A stretch of 64,000 nucleotides of DNA from Methylophilaceae bacterium (lineage in GTDB: Bacteria; Pseudomonadota; Gammaproteobacteria; Burkholderiales; Methylophilaceae): NCBI GenBank assembly GCA_018398995.1, contig CP073759.1, positions 744,001 to 808,000 of the forward strand. The letters are read 5' to 3'. Positions 8,612 through 19,407 of this stretch are shown here, piece after piece. Under the pieces are notes generated by a model that was given only the letters and a program-made list of their open reading frames with translations, had not been told where the DNA came from and did not search any database. Both the position numbers and the translations under genes were made by a program. Numbering within the stretch: position 1 is the stretch's first letter; each line of letters starts with the position of its first letter.

Positions 8612-8641
8612 ATCATAACCGCAATTGAGAGACAATTTCAA
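8612..8641 (-). promoter_or_regulatory. Promoter of hps
   Basis: TTGAAA (8636-8641), an 18-bp spacer and TATGAT (8612-8617) on the minus strand, each five of six matches to consensus. The predicted leader is about 100 nt and ends in a strong Shine-Dalgarno at 8511-8517. This makes hps independent of hisC upstream. Confidence 0.6.
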
Positions 8642-8695
8642 CAAATTAGTGGCATTTAAATACAACAGGCTTATTTTTATTGGATAACATTTGTA

Positions 8696-9760
8696 TTATT
8701 TTGATACGATGAAAGTTAATGCATCAATTAGCTTATCCATTTGCATGTCGGTGCCAATGGTAATTCGTACAAATGGCGAAATACGCTCAGGTTTCTTAAA
8801 ATGTCTCACAATGATATTTTGCTCACGGAGTGCATCGGCTAGCGATTCACCTGCTATTGCTGGATGTTTGGCAAAAATAAAATTAGCCCCAGATGGTAAT
8901 ACAATAAATCCAATCGCTTCCATTTGCTTAATTAATGTCTCACGCGCAACAATTACTTTTTCACGAGTCGCTTCAAAATAATCAACATCTTCCATTGCTG
9001 CAATAGCCCCGACTTCAGCTAGCTTGTCAACTGGATAAGAGTTAAAACTATCTTTAACGCGTGTCAGCGCCTCTATCAAATCTGGATGACCGAGGGCAAA
9101 ACCAACTCTTAGGCCGGCCAGCGAACGCGCTTTCGATAAAGTTTGTGTGACTAGCAAATTGGGATAGCGCTTAATTAACTGTACGGCAGATTCGGTGCCA
9201 AAATCAACATAAGCCTCATCAACAACAACGACAGAATATCGATTCTTTTGTAATAACGCCTCTATTTTTGTGAGCGCTAGCGGGATTCCTGTTGGCGCAT
9301 TCGGATTAGGCAAAATAATGCCGCCATTTGGTCGATCATAATCATGAATATTAATTTCAAAATGACGATCAAGTGCAAGTGCTTCATACTCAATACCATA
9401 CAAACCACAGTAAACGGGGTAAAAGCTGTAAGTAATATCTGGAAAAAGCAATGGCCTTGAATGTTTTAATAATGCTTGAAAGACATGTGCCAGCACTTCA
9501 TCCGAGCCATTACCAACAAACACCTGCTCTGTCGATAGGCCGTGATAATGAGCAATAGCACTTTTTAGACGTTCAGAACTTGGATCGGGATATAAGCGTA
9601 AACTGTCTGATACCTCAGCCGCGATTGCCGCCAATACCTTTGGACTTGGTCCATAAGGGTTTTCATTGGTGTTTAACTTAATTAAATCTTGCACTTTGGG
9701 CTGTTCTCCAGGCACATAGGGCGTTAACGCATGAACAACATCACTCCAAAACTGACTCAT
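8696..9760 (-). CDS. hisC: Histidinol-phosphate aminotransferase HisC
   Basis: 354 residues, a fold-type I PLP enzyme. The N-terminal [12 protein letters not shown] motif, the VVDEAYVDF strand with the PLP-contacting Asp, and the Schiff-base lysine in [12 protein letters not shown] are all visible. It converts imidazole acetol phosphate to histidinol phosphate. It is 6 bp from hisD, last gene of the murA-hisG-hisD-hisC run, and is followed by the independent hps unit. Confidence 0.96.
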   Translation of the reverse strand: MSQFWSDVVHALTPYVPGEQPKVQDLIKLNTNENPYGPSPKVLAAIAAEVSDSLRLYPDPSSERLKSAIAHYHGLSTEQVFVGNGSDEVLAHVFQALLKHSRPLLFPDITYSFYPVYCGLYGIEYEALALDRHFEINIHDYDRPNGGIILPNPNAPTGIPLALTKIEALLQKNRYSVVVVDEAYVDFGTESAVQLIKRYPNLLVTQTLSKARSLAGLRVGFALGHPDLIEALTRVKDSFNSYPVDKLAEVGAIAAMEDVDYFEATREKVIVARETLIKQMEAIGFIVLPSGANFIFAKHPAIAGESLADALREQNIIVRHFKKPERISPFVRITIGTDMQMDKLIDALTFIVSK

Positions 9761-9766
9761 ATTCTT

Positions 9767-11071
9767 CTAGCCTTCACCCTTGAGCCTATATTCAGCAGAC
9801 CTTGCATGTGCTTGCAAGCTTTCGCCATGGGCTAATGTTGATGCAATTTTACCTAGTTTTTGTGCGCCTTCACTGGAAACCATAATCAAACTTGAGCGTT
9901 TCTGAAAGTCATAGACGCCTAGTGGTGAGCTAAACCGTGCCGTTCTCGAAGTGGGTAATACATGGTTAGGGCCTGCGCAATAATCGCCCAAGGCCTCACA
10001 AGTATCACGACCCATAAAAATAGCACCTGCATGTTTAATTTTTTTACTGACTTCCAAAGGATTTCCTACCGATAACTCTAAATGTTCTGGCGCTATATAG
10101 TTACTGATTTCAATCGCTTCATCTAAACTTTCGACTAATATCAATGCGCCTCTATCAGTGATAGAAGTACTAATGATGTCTTTACGTGGCATTTTTTGCA
10201 GTAACTTTTGCATGCTCTCTTCTACTTTATCCAAGAAGTCTGCATCTGGTGATAGCAAAATAGATTGGGCCAACTCATCATGTTCGGCTTGACTAAACAA
10301 ATCCATCGCAATCCAATCTGGGTTTGTTTTACCATCACAAATCACCAGAATTTCTGATGGTCCTGCCACCATATCAATGCCAACCACACCAAAAACTCGA
10401 CGTTTAGCAGCAGCTACATAGGCGTTACCAGGACCTGTCACTTTATCAACTTGCGGCACTGTTTCTGTGCCATAAGCCAATGCACCAATAGCCTGTGCAC
10501 CGCCTATGCAAAATACGCGATCAACGCCAGCAATCGCGGCAGCAGCTAACACTAATGCATTTTTTTCACCATTGGGTGTTGGCACAACCATTATCAGCTC
10601 TTGGACACCAGCCACTTTAGCAGGAATAGCGTTCATCAATACACTGGACGGATAAGCCGCTTTCCCGCCTGGCACATACAATCCTACACGATCCAAAGCC
10701 GTTACCTGCTGACCGAGCAAAGTACCGTCTTCTTCAGTATAGCTCCATGACTGCATGACTTGTTTTTCATGGTAATTGCGCACACGATCTGCCGCAACTT
10801 GCAATGCTTCACGTTGCGCATTAGGCAAAAGAGCCAACGCCGTCGCTAACTCTGGCTTACTAATTTCAAGCTCGACTAACGAATTCGCATTGGTACCATC
10901 AAAACGATTAGTATAGGCAAGCACTGCGGCATCGCCACGTAATTTAACGTCTTTCAGTATATCAGCCACTACGGTATCAATCTTGTCGTCCTGCGCTGTT
11001 TCAAAAGCCAATAGTGCTTTTAGCACCGCATCAAAATCCTGATCTTTTGTTGATAAACGTCGAATGTTCAT
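9767..11071 (-). CDS. hisD: Histidinol dehydrogenase HisD
   Basis: 434 residues. Typical motifs are [18 protein letters not shown], the substrate-binding VAGPSEIL and the zinc/catalytic SQAEHDE segment. It carries out the final two oxidations from histidinol to histidine with NAD. It lies 8 bp after hisG and 6 bp before hisC. Confidence 0.98.
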   Translation of the reverse strand: MNIRRLSTKDQDFDAVLKALLAFETAQDDKIDTVVADILKDVKLRGDAAVLAYTNRFDGTNANSLVELEISKPELATALALLPNAQREALQVAADRVRNYHEKQVMQSWSYTEEDGTLLGQQVTALDRVGLYVPGGKAAYPSSVLMNAIPAKVAGVQELIMVVPTPNGEKNALVLAAAAIAGVDRVFCIGGAQAIGALAYGTETVPQVDKVTGPGNAYVAAAKRRVFGVVGIDMVAGPSEILVICDGKTNPDWIAMDLFSQAEHDELAQSILLSPDADFLDKVEESMQKLLQKMPRKDIISTSITDRGALILVESLDEAIEISNYIAPEHLELSVGNPLEVSKKIKHAGAIFMGRDTCEALGDYCAGPNHVLPTSRTARFSSPLGVYDFQKRSSLIMVSSEGAQKLGKIASTLAHGESLQAHARSAEYRLKGEG

Positions 11072-11079
11072 AGTTAAGC

Positions 11080-11736
11080 CTAGTTATTTGTTACTTTGTT
11101 TCCCGTGACAGCACGCGTAAAATCATCCAATATTGGCTGCAATAAAGAACGCTTTAATTTTAAAGAAGCTTGATTGACGATTAAACGTGAGCTGACATCT
11201 CCTACATGCTCAACCGCCTCTAAATTATTGGCTTTGAGTGTACTCCCAGTGCTCACCAAATCGACAATCGCGTCTGCCAGTCCAACTAAAGGACCCAACT
11301 CCATTGAACCATACAATTTGATTAGATCCACATGCATACCTTTTTCTGCAAAATGCTCCCGCGCAGTTTTAACATATTTTGTGACTACTTTTAATCGTGC
11401 ACCTTGACGAATAACGGCTTCATAATCAAAACCTTTTCGTACAGCAACCATCATTTTACACTGTGCAATTTGCAAATCTAAGGGTTGATATAAACCATCA
11501 CCACCATGCTCGTCCAGCACATCCTTGCCCGCAATGCCTATGTCAGCTGCACCATATTGCACATAGGTTGGTACGTCCGATGCACGCACAACAATCAGAC
11601 GCACGTCTTGTCGATTCGTTCCTAAAATCAGCTTTCTTGAAGCTCCAGGCTCTTCGGTAGAGTGAATACCTGCCGCTGCCAACAATGGTGCAGTCTCATC
11701 AAATATTCTGCCTTTAGATAAAGCTATCGTAATCAT
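11080..11736 (-). CDS. hisG: ATP phosphoribosyltransferase HisG, short form
   Basis: 218 residues, the short HisG type that lacks the C-terminal regulatory domain and needs HisZ for activity and feedback control. Motifs include ALSKGRIF at the N-terminus and the PRPP-binding [18 protein letters not shown]. hisZ is not in the window, so it must lie elsewhere. The gene starts 13 bp after murA. Confidence 0.96.
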   Translation of the reverse strand: MITIALSKGRIFDETAPLLAAAGIHSTEEPGASRKLILGTNRQDVRLIVVRASDVPTYVQYGAADIGIAGKDVLDEHGGDGLYQPLDLQIAQCKMMVAVRKGFDYEAVIRQGARLKVVTKYVKTAREHFAEKGMHVDLIKLYGSMELGPLVGLADAIVDLVSTGSTLKANNLEAVEHVGDVSSRLIVNQASLKLKRSLLQPILDDFTRAVTGNKVTNN

Positions 11737-11749
11737 ATGTTTTCTCTCA

Positions 11750-13015
<1,266 letters not shown>

Positions 13016-13330
13016 TTATTTAACACCGGCTAATAGTGTTTGCAACTCGCCACTTTCGTACATCGCTTTGATAATATCTGATCCGCCTACAAACTCTCCA
13101 CCAATATACAATTGTGGAATTGTTGGCCAATTAGCATAGACTTTAATTCCTTCACGCACACCTTGATCTTGCAATACGTCAATTGCCAAATATTGCGCCT
13201 CACAAGCATCTAAAATTTGTGTTGCCAAATTTGAAAAACCACATTGTGGAAATTTTGGGCTACCTTTCATGTAAAGCACTACTGGGTTAGTTGCCACTGT
13301 TTCTTTGATTTTTGCTTGAATATCCATCAT
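13016..13330 (-). CDS. grxD: Monothiol glutaredoxin GrxD
   Basis: 104 residues with the monothiol active site CGFS (30-33) within KGSPKFPQCGFS, and the glutathione-binding WPTIPQLY and GGSDI motifs. Monothiol glutaredoxins bind a [2Fe-2S] cluster with glutathione, often together with BolA, whose gene is immediately upstream (9 bp). The pair probably serves iron-sulfur trafficking. Confidence 0.95.
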   Translation of the reverse strand: MMDIQAKIKETVATNPVVLYMKGSPKFPQCGFSNLATQILDACEAQYLAIDVLQDQGVREGIKVYANWPTIPQLYIGGEFVGGSDIIKAMYESGELQTLLAGVK

Positions 13331-13339
13331 ATTTCCTAA

Positions 13340-13591
13340 TTAATTATTACTGTTTATCTCAGCCCACTTTTCAGGGGTTAATGTTCGCATTGAGAGTGCA
13401 TGTATTTCTGCACGCATACGTTCGCCTAGCGCTGCATAAACCAACTGATGCTGCTGTATCATGCTTTTTCCTTCAAAGGCAGGACTCACGATCACCGCCT
13501 CAAAGTGTGTTCCATCATCTCCCAATACTTTAATATAATCACACGCTAAATTGGCGGTAATATAACTTTCTAATTGCGCTGCACTTAACAC
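13340..13591 (-). CDS. BolA/IbaG family protein
   Basis: 83 residues. The class II KH-like fold pattern is visible, with the conserved HFEAVIVSPAFEGKS segment and the QHQLVYAALGE helix containing the conserved histidine. Its small size and closeness to murA and mla genes resemble IbaG (YrbA) more than stress BolA. It likely partners with GrxD. Confidence 0.88.
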   Translation of the reverse strand: MLSAAQLESYITANLACDYIKVLGDDGTHFEAVIVSPAFEGKSMIQQHQLVYAALGERMRAEIHALSMRTLTPEKWAEINSNN

Positions 13592-13604
13592 ATTTACCTT
13601 TCTA

Positions 13605-14381
13605 CTAGCCTCGTAATTTATAACCTGATTTTAACATTTTTAGTGTCAACACGACTAATACCGCTAAAAAGGTCAAAACAACAATAAAGCTTACCCAAGG
13701 AGAAATATCGCCTTTACCAAAAAAGCCATATCGAAAACCATCAATCATATAAAAGAATGGATTAAATTTGGAGATCATTTGCCAAACTGGCGGCAATGAA
13801 TGTATGGAGTAAAATACGCCTGATAAAAAGGTGAGGGGCATAATGACAAAATTTTGAAATGCCGCCATTTGATCAAATCGATCTGCCCATATACCAGCAA
13901 TGATACCAAACGTGCCTAGCAAAGCACTGCCTACAAATGCAAACGTCACCACCCAGCCAACATGCACTATTGGCAAATCAACAAAGCAAAGCGCCACTAA
14001 ATAAATACTGAAACCAACAACCAAACCGCGCAAAATAGAGGCCGCAAGAAAGGCTAGGTAGAATTGCGAATAAGTCAATGGCGTTAATAATATAAAAACA
14101 AGATTGCCCATCACCTTTGACTGCACCAGACTAGAAGAACTATTAGCAAAGGCGTTTTGTAATAGCGACATCATTATTAGACCGGGTATTAAAAATGCGG
14201 TGTAAGGGACTTCACCATACACCTGCACTTTACCTTCCAATACGTGGGAAAAAATAAGCAAATACAGTAAAGCAGTAATGACAGGAGAGGCAATGGTTTG
14301 GAAAGCGACACGCCAAAAACGCAATACTTCCTTTTTAAAAAGAGTATAAATACCTCTTGTTTGTTGATTGATTAAACTCAT
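13605..14381 (-). CDS. ABC-2 type transporter permease (YadH-like)
   Basis: 258 residues with six hydrophobic segments and the ABC-2 signature region near FLSGVFYSIHSLPPVWQ. It pairs with the ATPase gene upstream, overlapping it by 4 bp. The substrate is unknown; YadGH-type exporters sit next to bolA/murA in many betaproteobacteria. Confidence 0.9.
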   Translation of the reverse strand: MSLINQQTRGIYTLFKKEVLRFWRVAFQTIASPVITALLYLLIFSHVLEGKVQVYGEVPYTAFLIPGLIMMSLLQNAFANSSSSLVQSKVMGNLVFILLTPLTYSQFYLAFLAASILRGLVVGFSIYLVALCFVDLPIVHVGWVVTFAFVGSALLGTFGIIAGIWADRFDQMAAFQNFVIMPLTFLSGVFYSIHSLPPVWQMISKFNPFFYMIDGFRYGFFGKGDISPWVSFIVVLTFLAVLVVLTLKMLKSGYKLRG

Positions 14382-15283
14382 TTTCCACCCACTAAGGATA
14401 AGAATACATCCTCTAAATCGGCCTCGATTAATTGCATATCATCAATTTCTGCATTGATTTTACGCAGTTCAGTTAATGCAAATTCAACTTGATTTAACTC
14501 AGTCAATGCCAGGGTAAATGTTTGTCCTTCACTATATTTAAGCAATGGCCGCAAACTTGCTGGCAACGTGCCGGATTTCAATTTAATACACAAGTTTTTG
14601 GTGGCAAATTTACTCAACAAGTTGGCCGTAGTATCTAAAGCAACAATTTCACCTTGCTTCATCATTGCTACTCGTGAACATAATTCCTGAGCCTCTTCCA
14701 GATAATGTGTAGTGAGAATAATGGTATGACCTTCACTATTGAGTTTTTTGACAAACGCCCACATTAGCTGCCTAAGCTCAACATCAACACCTGCAGTAGG
14801 CTCATCCAACACAATCACCGGTGGCCTATGCGCCAAAGCTTGCGCAATTAACGCTCGGCGCTTCATGCCGCCAGAAAGTTTGCGCATATTGGTGTATGCC
14901 TTATCGCTCAAACCAAGAGATTCAATAATCTCATCAACCCAAGCATCATTCTCTTTGCCGCGACCAAAATAGCCTGCTTGGAAACGTAACATTTCGCGCA
15001 CATTAAAAAAAGGATCGAACACCAACTCTTGTGGTACAACACCCAAGGCTTGTCGCGCGGCCTGATAATCACTGACAACATCATGCCCCATAATGGCAGC
15101 ACGGCCAGCACTAGGTCTTAATAAACCAGCAAGAATATTAATGAGCGTCGATTTACCTGCACCATTCGGTCCAAGCAAACCAAAAAATTCACCTTGATGC
15201 ACAGTCAAATCAAGCCCTTTCAGGGCCTGCAAAACGCCAAAATTTTTCTGAACATGCTCAATTTTTATTGCTGGAACCGTCAA
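14378..15283 (-). CDS. ABC transporter ATP-binding protein (YadG-like)
   Basis: 301 residues. Walker A GPNGAGKST, signature LSGGMKRR, Walker B VIVLDEPTAGVD and the H-loop TTHYLEEA are all intact. A C-terminal extension of about 75 residues after the H-loop resembles the DrrA/CcmA subfamily. It energises the permease encoded immediately downstream. Confidence 0.93.
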   Translation of the reverse strand: MTVPAIKIEHVQKNFGVLQALKGLDLTVHQGEFFGLLGPNGAGKSTLINILAGLLRPSAGRAAIMGHDVVSDYQAARQALGVVPQELVFDPFFNVREMLRFQAGYFGRGKENDAWVDEIIESLGLSDKAYTNMRKLSGGMKRRALIAQALAHRPPVIVLDEPTAGVDVELRQLMWAFVKKLNSEGHTIILTTHYLEEAQELCSRVAMMKQGEIVALDTTANLLSKFATKNLCIKLKSGTLPASLRPLLKYSEGQTFTLALTELNQVEFALTELRKINAEIDDMQLIEADLEDVFLSLVGGK

Positions 15284-15333
15284 GATACCTTTCTCAAAAA
15301 CATGACACCACTATACATTACTGATAAAACTAA

Positions 15334-15356
15334 ACCCCACCGTGATTAGATGGGGT
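15334..15356 (-). terminator. Probable terminator after mlaB
   Basis: A 6-bp stem (ACCCCA/TGGGGT) with an 11-base loop, followed on the minus strand by a T-rich tract broken by AG. It lies 42 bp after the mlaB stop and before the ABC exporter genes. Confidence 0.5.
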
Positions 15357-15397
15357 CAAGATTGATAAAACCAAGCTTTATATGAATATTAGTACGA

Positions 15398-15679
15398 TTA
15401 AGTCATTAAGCCTGTTACACCATATAAATCCATTAAACTAGTGAGATTTTTAGGCAAATTCACAAATGTAATTTTCTTTTTCTCTCTTGCAGCTCTTCGT
15501 TGCCATTCCAGCATCAAGCTTACCGCAGAAGTGTCTACTTCGCCAACTTGGCTAAAATCAACCTCTGCATTATCCGCTAATACCAGCGCTTTACTTGATA
15601 CTAACAAGCTATTCGCATTGTCCATCCCGATATCGCCTGAAACCTCCCAGCGACTTGCTTTATCAATAATTGCAGTCAT
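15398..15679 (-). CDS. mlaB: STAS-domain protein MlaB
   Basis: 93 residues, a single STAS domain with the conserved VDTSAVSLMLEW loop. MlaB binds the MlaF ATPase in the Mla inner-membrane complex and regulates its activity. It is the last gene of the mlaFEDCB cluster, 17 bp after mlaC. Confidence 0.9.
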   Translation of the reverse strand: MTAIIDKASRWEVSGDIGMDNANSLLVSSKALVLADNAEVDFSQVGEVDTSAVSLMLEWQRRAAREKKKITFVNLPKNLTSLMDLYGVTGLMT

Positions 15680-15696
15680 GATTTTTAAAAAGGCAA

Positions 15697-16302
15697 TTAA
15701 GCTTCATCAGCATTTTTACTTGCTAACTTTTTAATTAAACTATCCAAGCCTTTCTGACGCACTTCTTGGGAGAATTGACCACGATAATTTGTCACTAAAC
15801 TCACACCTTCAATAACAATATCGTATACTTTCCAAGTATTATTTTCTTGCGCCAACGAGTAGTCAACTTGTATTGGTTGACCGCCATTTTGTATAATTTT
15901 CGTTTTTACAGATGCCGTTTTAGCGTCCTCCAACATACGCAAAGGTAAAAATTCAATTTTTTGATCTTGATATTTAGATAATGCAGTCGCGTACGTACGC
16001 AAAAGTAAGGTACGAAATTCTTTCTGAAAAGCTGTTCTTTGTTCAGGCGTTGCTCTTGTCCAATTTTTACCTAATACTAATCGAGAAACACGTTCAAAAT
16101 TAAAGTTTGGTAAGATTTTTTCTTCTGCTAGAGCGAAGATTTTAGCTTGATTTCCCGCTTGAATATCACTATCAGCTTTAATGATAGCCAGTACGTCTTC
16201 AGCAGTACGTTTGACCAAGGCGTCTGGCGCCTCAGCTGCCAAAGCAGTAAAGCTAAAACAAACTAAACTTAATGCAACAAAAAAGTTTTTCAACATATTC
16301 AT
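15697..16302 (-). CDS. mlaC: Periplasmic phospholipid-binding protein MlaC
   Basis: 201 residues with a cleavable signal peptide (ALSLVCFSFTALAAEA, cut near residue 23) and the MlaC/Ttg2D fold pattern (VLGKNWTRATPEQRTAFQKE). It shuttles phospholipid between the outer-membrane MlaA complex and the inner-membrane MlaFEDB transporter. mlaA is not present in the window. Confidence 0.94.
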   Translation of the reverse strand: MNMLKNFFVALSLVCFSFTALAAEAPDALVKRTAEDVLAIIKADSDIQAGNQAKIFALAEEKILPNFNFERVSRLVLGKNWTRATPEQRTAFQKEFRTLLLRTYATALSKYQDQKIEFLPLRMLEDAKTASVKTKIIQNGGQPIQVDYSLAQENNTWKVYDIVIEGVSLVTNYRGQFSQEVRQKGLDSLIKKLASKNADEA

Positions 16303-16338
16303 ATCCTATTATCTGTAAATAAACGGAAGGTGATTCAA

Positions 16339-16869
16339 TTAATGAACCAAATCTTCCATAACATCTGTTAACGCACCACTATCTAAATTAGTTGATTCTG
16401 ATTTTATCGGCTCGGATTCTGATGCTTTATTGTACAAAAACTGACTAATCATTTTCTCTAGCACCACGGCATCCTGCGTATGAGCAATCTTATCGCCATT
16501 TTTCAACACCTCTTCATCACCCCCCGCTTCCAAACCAATATACTGTTCACCTAATAAACCGGCCGTATAAATATTTGCAAAAGTATCTGTCGGAAAGCGA
16601 TAACTCTTATCGACATTTAAACGAACAATCGCCTCATAAGTTGTTGTATCAAAGCGGATATCGTCAACACGCCCCACCACTACACCAGCACTTTTTACTG
16701 GAGCGCGAGGCTTTAATCCACCAATATTCTCAAACGCAGCCTCTATCATATAGGTTTCGCCAATGTGACTAGTGGTTAAATTGCCCACTTTCATCGCCAA
16801 ACCAAACAATGCAGCAACACCTAATGCGACAAATATACCCACCCATAAATCTATCGTTGTTCTTTCCAT
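16339..16869 (-). CDS. mlaD: MCE-domain protein MlaD
   Basis: About 176 residues: one N-terminal transmembrane helix (VGIFVALGVAALFGLAMKVG) and one MCE domain with VKSAGVVVGRVDDI. I chose the ATG at 16869. A nine-codon in-frame extension to 16896 would need a TTG start inside the end of mlaE. MlaD forms the hexameric periplasmic ring of the transporter. Confidence 0.94.
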   Translation of the reverse strand: MERTTIDLWVGIFVALGVAALFGLAMKVGNLTTSHIGETYMIEAAFENIGGLKPRAPVKSAGVVVGRVDDIRFDTTTYEAIVRLNVDKSYRFPTDTFANIYTAGLLGEQYIGLEAGGDEEVLKNGDKIAHTQDAVVLEKMISQFLYNKASESEPIKSESTNLDSGALTDVMEDLVH

Positions 16870-16888
16870 ACTGGTTCCACCCTTATTC

Positions 16889-17692
16889 TTACACAATCAT
16901 AAACGAAGTTAATACAAAATCCAGTGCCAATACAACTAATGACGATGTCACTACTGTCCTTGTTGTTGCGCGACTAACCCCCTCAGCCGTAGGCGGGGCA
17001 TCATACCCCTCAAAAAGGGCAATCATCGTACATGCAATACCAAAAACTATACTTTTGATAACCCCATTAAGAATATCAAAGCGCCAATCGACATTCGCTT
17101 GCATCTGCGACCAAAACGCACCCGCATCAACGCCAATTAATGGTACAGCCACTAAATAACCACCCAAGATGCCTATCATTGAGAAAAGTGCAGCCAATAT
17201 GGGCAAAGCAATTACGCCTGCCCAAAACCTTGGTGCTATTACACGCGCAATAGGACTAATCGCCATCATTTCCATCGCTGATAACTGTTCAGTTGCTTTC
17301 ATCAGCCCAATTTCAGCTGTTATAGCGGTACCTGCTCTACCTGCAAACAATAATGCAGTCACAACTGGACCTAACTCACGCACCAGCGCTAGCGCAACTA
17401 ACACACCAATTGCCTCCGATGATCCATATTTTTGCAAGGTATTGTACCCTTGCAAAGCCAAGACCATACCCACAAAAAAGGCTGACACTGAGATAATCAC
17501 TAAAGACATGACGCCAGTGAAATAAACTTCACGTATGACCAAACGAAACCGCCGAAAACTTTCGCCTGAAGAGATAAGCGTTAAACCAAATAAACGAGCA
17601 CCAGCGCCTAACCTCCAAATATTGCCGATAAAATCGCGACCTAAATGACGAAAAAAGCGGACTAGACCGATAAGAACCTTAGAACGTATCAT
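16889..17692 (-). CDS. mlaE: Mla phospholipid transporter permease MlaE
   Basis: 267 residues of the MlaE/YrbE permease family. About five membrane helices are visible, with the signature ELGPVVTALLFAGRAGTAI near the middle. It forms the membrane core with MlaF (7 bp upstream) and MlaD. Confidence 0.96.
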   Translation of the reverse strand: MIRSKVLIGLVRFFRHLGRDFIGNIWRLGAGARLFGLTLISSGESFRRFRLVIREVYFTGVMSLVIISVSAFFVGMVLALQGYNTLQKYGSSEAIGVLVALALVRELGPVVTALLFAGRAGTAITAEIGLMKATEQLSAMEMMAISPIARVIAPRFWAGVIALPILAALFSMIGILGGYLVAVPLIGVDAGAFWSQMQANVDWRFDILNGVIKSIVFGIACTMIALFEGYDAPPTAEGVSRATTRTVVTSSLVVLALDFVLTSFMIV

Positions 17693-17699
17693 GCTTTAG

Positions 17700-18494
17700 T
17701 TAACCTAATAAATCTTGCTTGTAATCGGCCGATGGATAATGAAAAGGGACAGGCCCATCTTTTTCTCCATGAACAAATTGATGAATAAAAGGCAAGCTAG
17801 ATTGACGTAAATCATCTGGCGTGCCTTCTGCTGCTACCACCCCATCGGCTACAAAATAGATATAATCAGCAAATGAGAAAGTCTCTTCCACATCGTGCGT
17901 CACAACAATAGAAGTAGTCCCTAGTGCATCATTTAATGTGCGAATGAGGTCACAAATAACAGCCATTGAAATGGGATCTAAACCAGCAAATGGCTCATCG
18001 TACATCATAATATCCGGATCAAGTGCAATAGCTCTAGCGAGCGCAACTCTGCGAGCCATACCACCTGACAGCTCAGTTGGCATTAAACCATGCGCGCCTC
18101 GCAGGCCAACCGCATGCAATTTCATCAGCACCAAATCATGAATCATGCTCTCTGACAAATCTGTGAGTTCTCGCATCGGGAAAGCCACATTCTCATAAAC
18201 AGAGAGATCAGTAAATAAAGCACCCTGCTGAAATAACATGCCCATCTTGCGACGTAATTGGTAAATACCTTCTCTGTTTTGCTTGTGCACCACCTGCCCA
18301 GCAACTCTAACCTCACCTGCAGATGGTTTAACTTGGCCACCGATTAACCGCAACAATGTTGTTTTACCGCTACCACTACCGCCCATAATAGCCACGACTT
18401 TTCCGCGCGGAAATGACATGGAGATGCCCTTGTGCAGCGTGCGATTTTTGTATCCAAACGATAGATTATCAATTTCTACAATATTTTGGGTCAT
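17700..18494 (-). CDS. mlaF: Mla phospholipid transporter ATPase MlaF
   Basis: 264 residues. Walker A GGSGSGKT (38-45), signature ELSGGMARR, Walker B IMMYDEPFAGLDP and H-loop VVTHDVEE are intact. It is the first gene of the mlaFEDCB operon and powers lipid transport that maintains outer-membrane asymmetry. A palindrome at 18533-18559 lies in its upstream region. Confidence 0.96.
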   Translation of the reverse strand: MTQNIVEIDNLSFGYKNRTLHKGISMSFPRGKVVAIMGGSGSGKTTLLRLIGGQVKPSAGEVRVAGQVVHKQNREGIYQLRRKMGMLFQQGALFTDLSVYENVAFPMRELTDLSESMIHDLVLMKLHAVGLRGAHGLMPTELSGGMARRVALARAIALDPDIMMYDEPFAGLDPISMAVICDLIRTLNDALGTTSIVVTHDVEETFSFADYIYFVADGVVAAEGTPDDLRQSSLPFIHQFVHGEKDGPVPFHYPSADYKQDLLG

Positions 18495-18532
18495 TGAATA
18501 TAATTTGTTTCAATTTGATCTTTTAGAATGAC

Positions 18533-18559
18533 TTGCATTCTAATTCATATTGAATGCAA
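18533..18559. repeat. Inverted repeat upstream of mlaF
   Basis: Perfect 8-bp arms TTGCATTC (18533-18540) and GAATGCAA (18552-18559) separated by 11 bp, in the 114-bp gap between the pseudopilin stop and the mlaF start. No T-run follows on either strand. It could be an operator for mlaF or a weak stem after the pseudopilin gene. Confidence 0.4.
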
Positions 18560-18608
18560 ATGAAAACGAAAGGGTAGAAAAACGCACGCACTACTTAACT
18601 AATTTTAA

Positions 18609-19247
18609 TCAAAACGACATACAAACCACATATGCTACTGCGTCAATTGGTGTGGCAACACCTTCAGTCGCATTATCGCCTTGGACACGCATTCTAACTG
18701 AGCCACTATTACCGATGCCATCATCAAGCGTTGCATCAATTTGGGCCGCCAATCTGCCCAAGACAGCATCAGAACAAACCACGTATGCGCCTCGCATCCC
18801 AGTGATTTCGGTAAAGCTACCAACACTCTGCACACCAATCAACCCACCATCAGCATTTCTAGGCTGGTATTGGTTGTTAGCTTCACAATTAACCACCGCC
18901 GTTCCCGCTGATAATCCGGCAAGACGGACATGCTGCCAAAAAACACATGTCTCATCATCATTACTGACGGTATCCCAGGCACCTTCAAGCAAACCATTGC
19001 GGCTACCATTTGTAGCATTCATACCGCCGACGTGAACATCTGCTGCATGATCATCACCGGGTAGCACTTTAAATCTATCTTGGTAACCATGCATGTACAG
19101 CTGCACATTTTGAAAATCTCGTAGCATCTTTTTCACTTTGGCACTCTCTATCAGCGGCTGACCGTTGAGGACAAATCCCAGCAACAAACCAATAATCACT
19201 AACACAATCGCCAGTTCAACTAGCGTAAACCCTTTATTCTTATTCAT
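18609..19247 (-). CDS. Type IV pilin-like / pseudopilin protein, orphan
   Basis: 212 residues. A short basic leader (MNKNKG) and the prepilin peptidase site G/FTLVELAIVL, with Glu at +5, are followed by a long hydrophobic helix, diagnostic of class III signal peptides. The globular part has four or more cysteines and many Gly/Asp residues and matches nothing I recognise. No prepilin peptidase, secretion ATPase or other pilin gene is nearby. Candidate roles are minor pilin, type II secretion or MSHA-like pseudopilin. Confidence 0.75.
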   Translation of the reverse strand: MNKNKGFTLVELAIVLVIIGLLLGFVLNGQPLIESAKVKKMLRDFQNVQLYMHGYQDRFKVLPGDDHAADVHVGGMNATNGSRNGLLEGAWDTVSNDDETCVFWQHVRLAGLSAGTAVVNCEANNQYQPRNADGGLIGVQSVGSFTEITGMRGAYVVCSDAVLGRLAAQIDATLDDGIGNSGSVRMRVQGDNATEGVATPIDAVAYVVCMSF

Positions 19248-19407
19248 ATAGCATCCTTTTTTTATTATTTTTAATACTGCCTAATATTTATTATTGAGCG
19301 CTTAGTTTTGTTAATATTTATTTATTAATTCGCTGTTTTTTTATCCTCCCCTTCCATGAAATGAAATTGATTACAAAAACTTGATTAATGCAAACTTAAG
19401 CAATCTA

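Noticed and set aside
18533-18559. Palindrome upstream of mlaF as a terminator for the pseudopilin gene
   Set aside because: No T-run follows on the minus strand and it is closer to the mlaF start than to the pilin stop; kept only as an inverted repeat.
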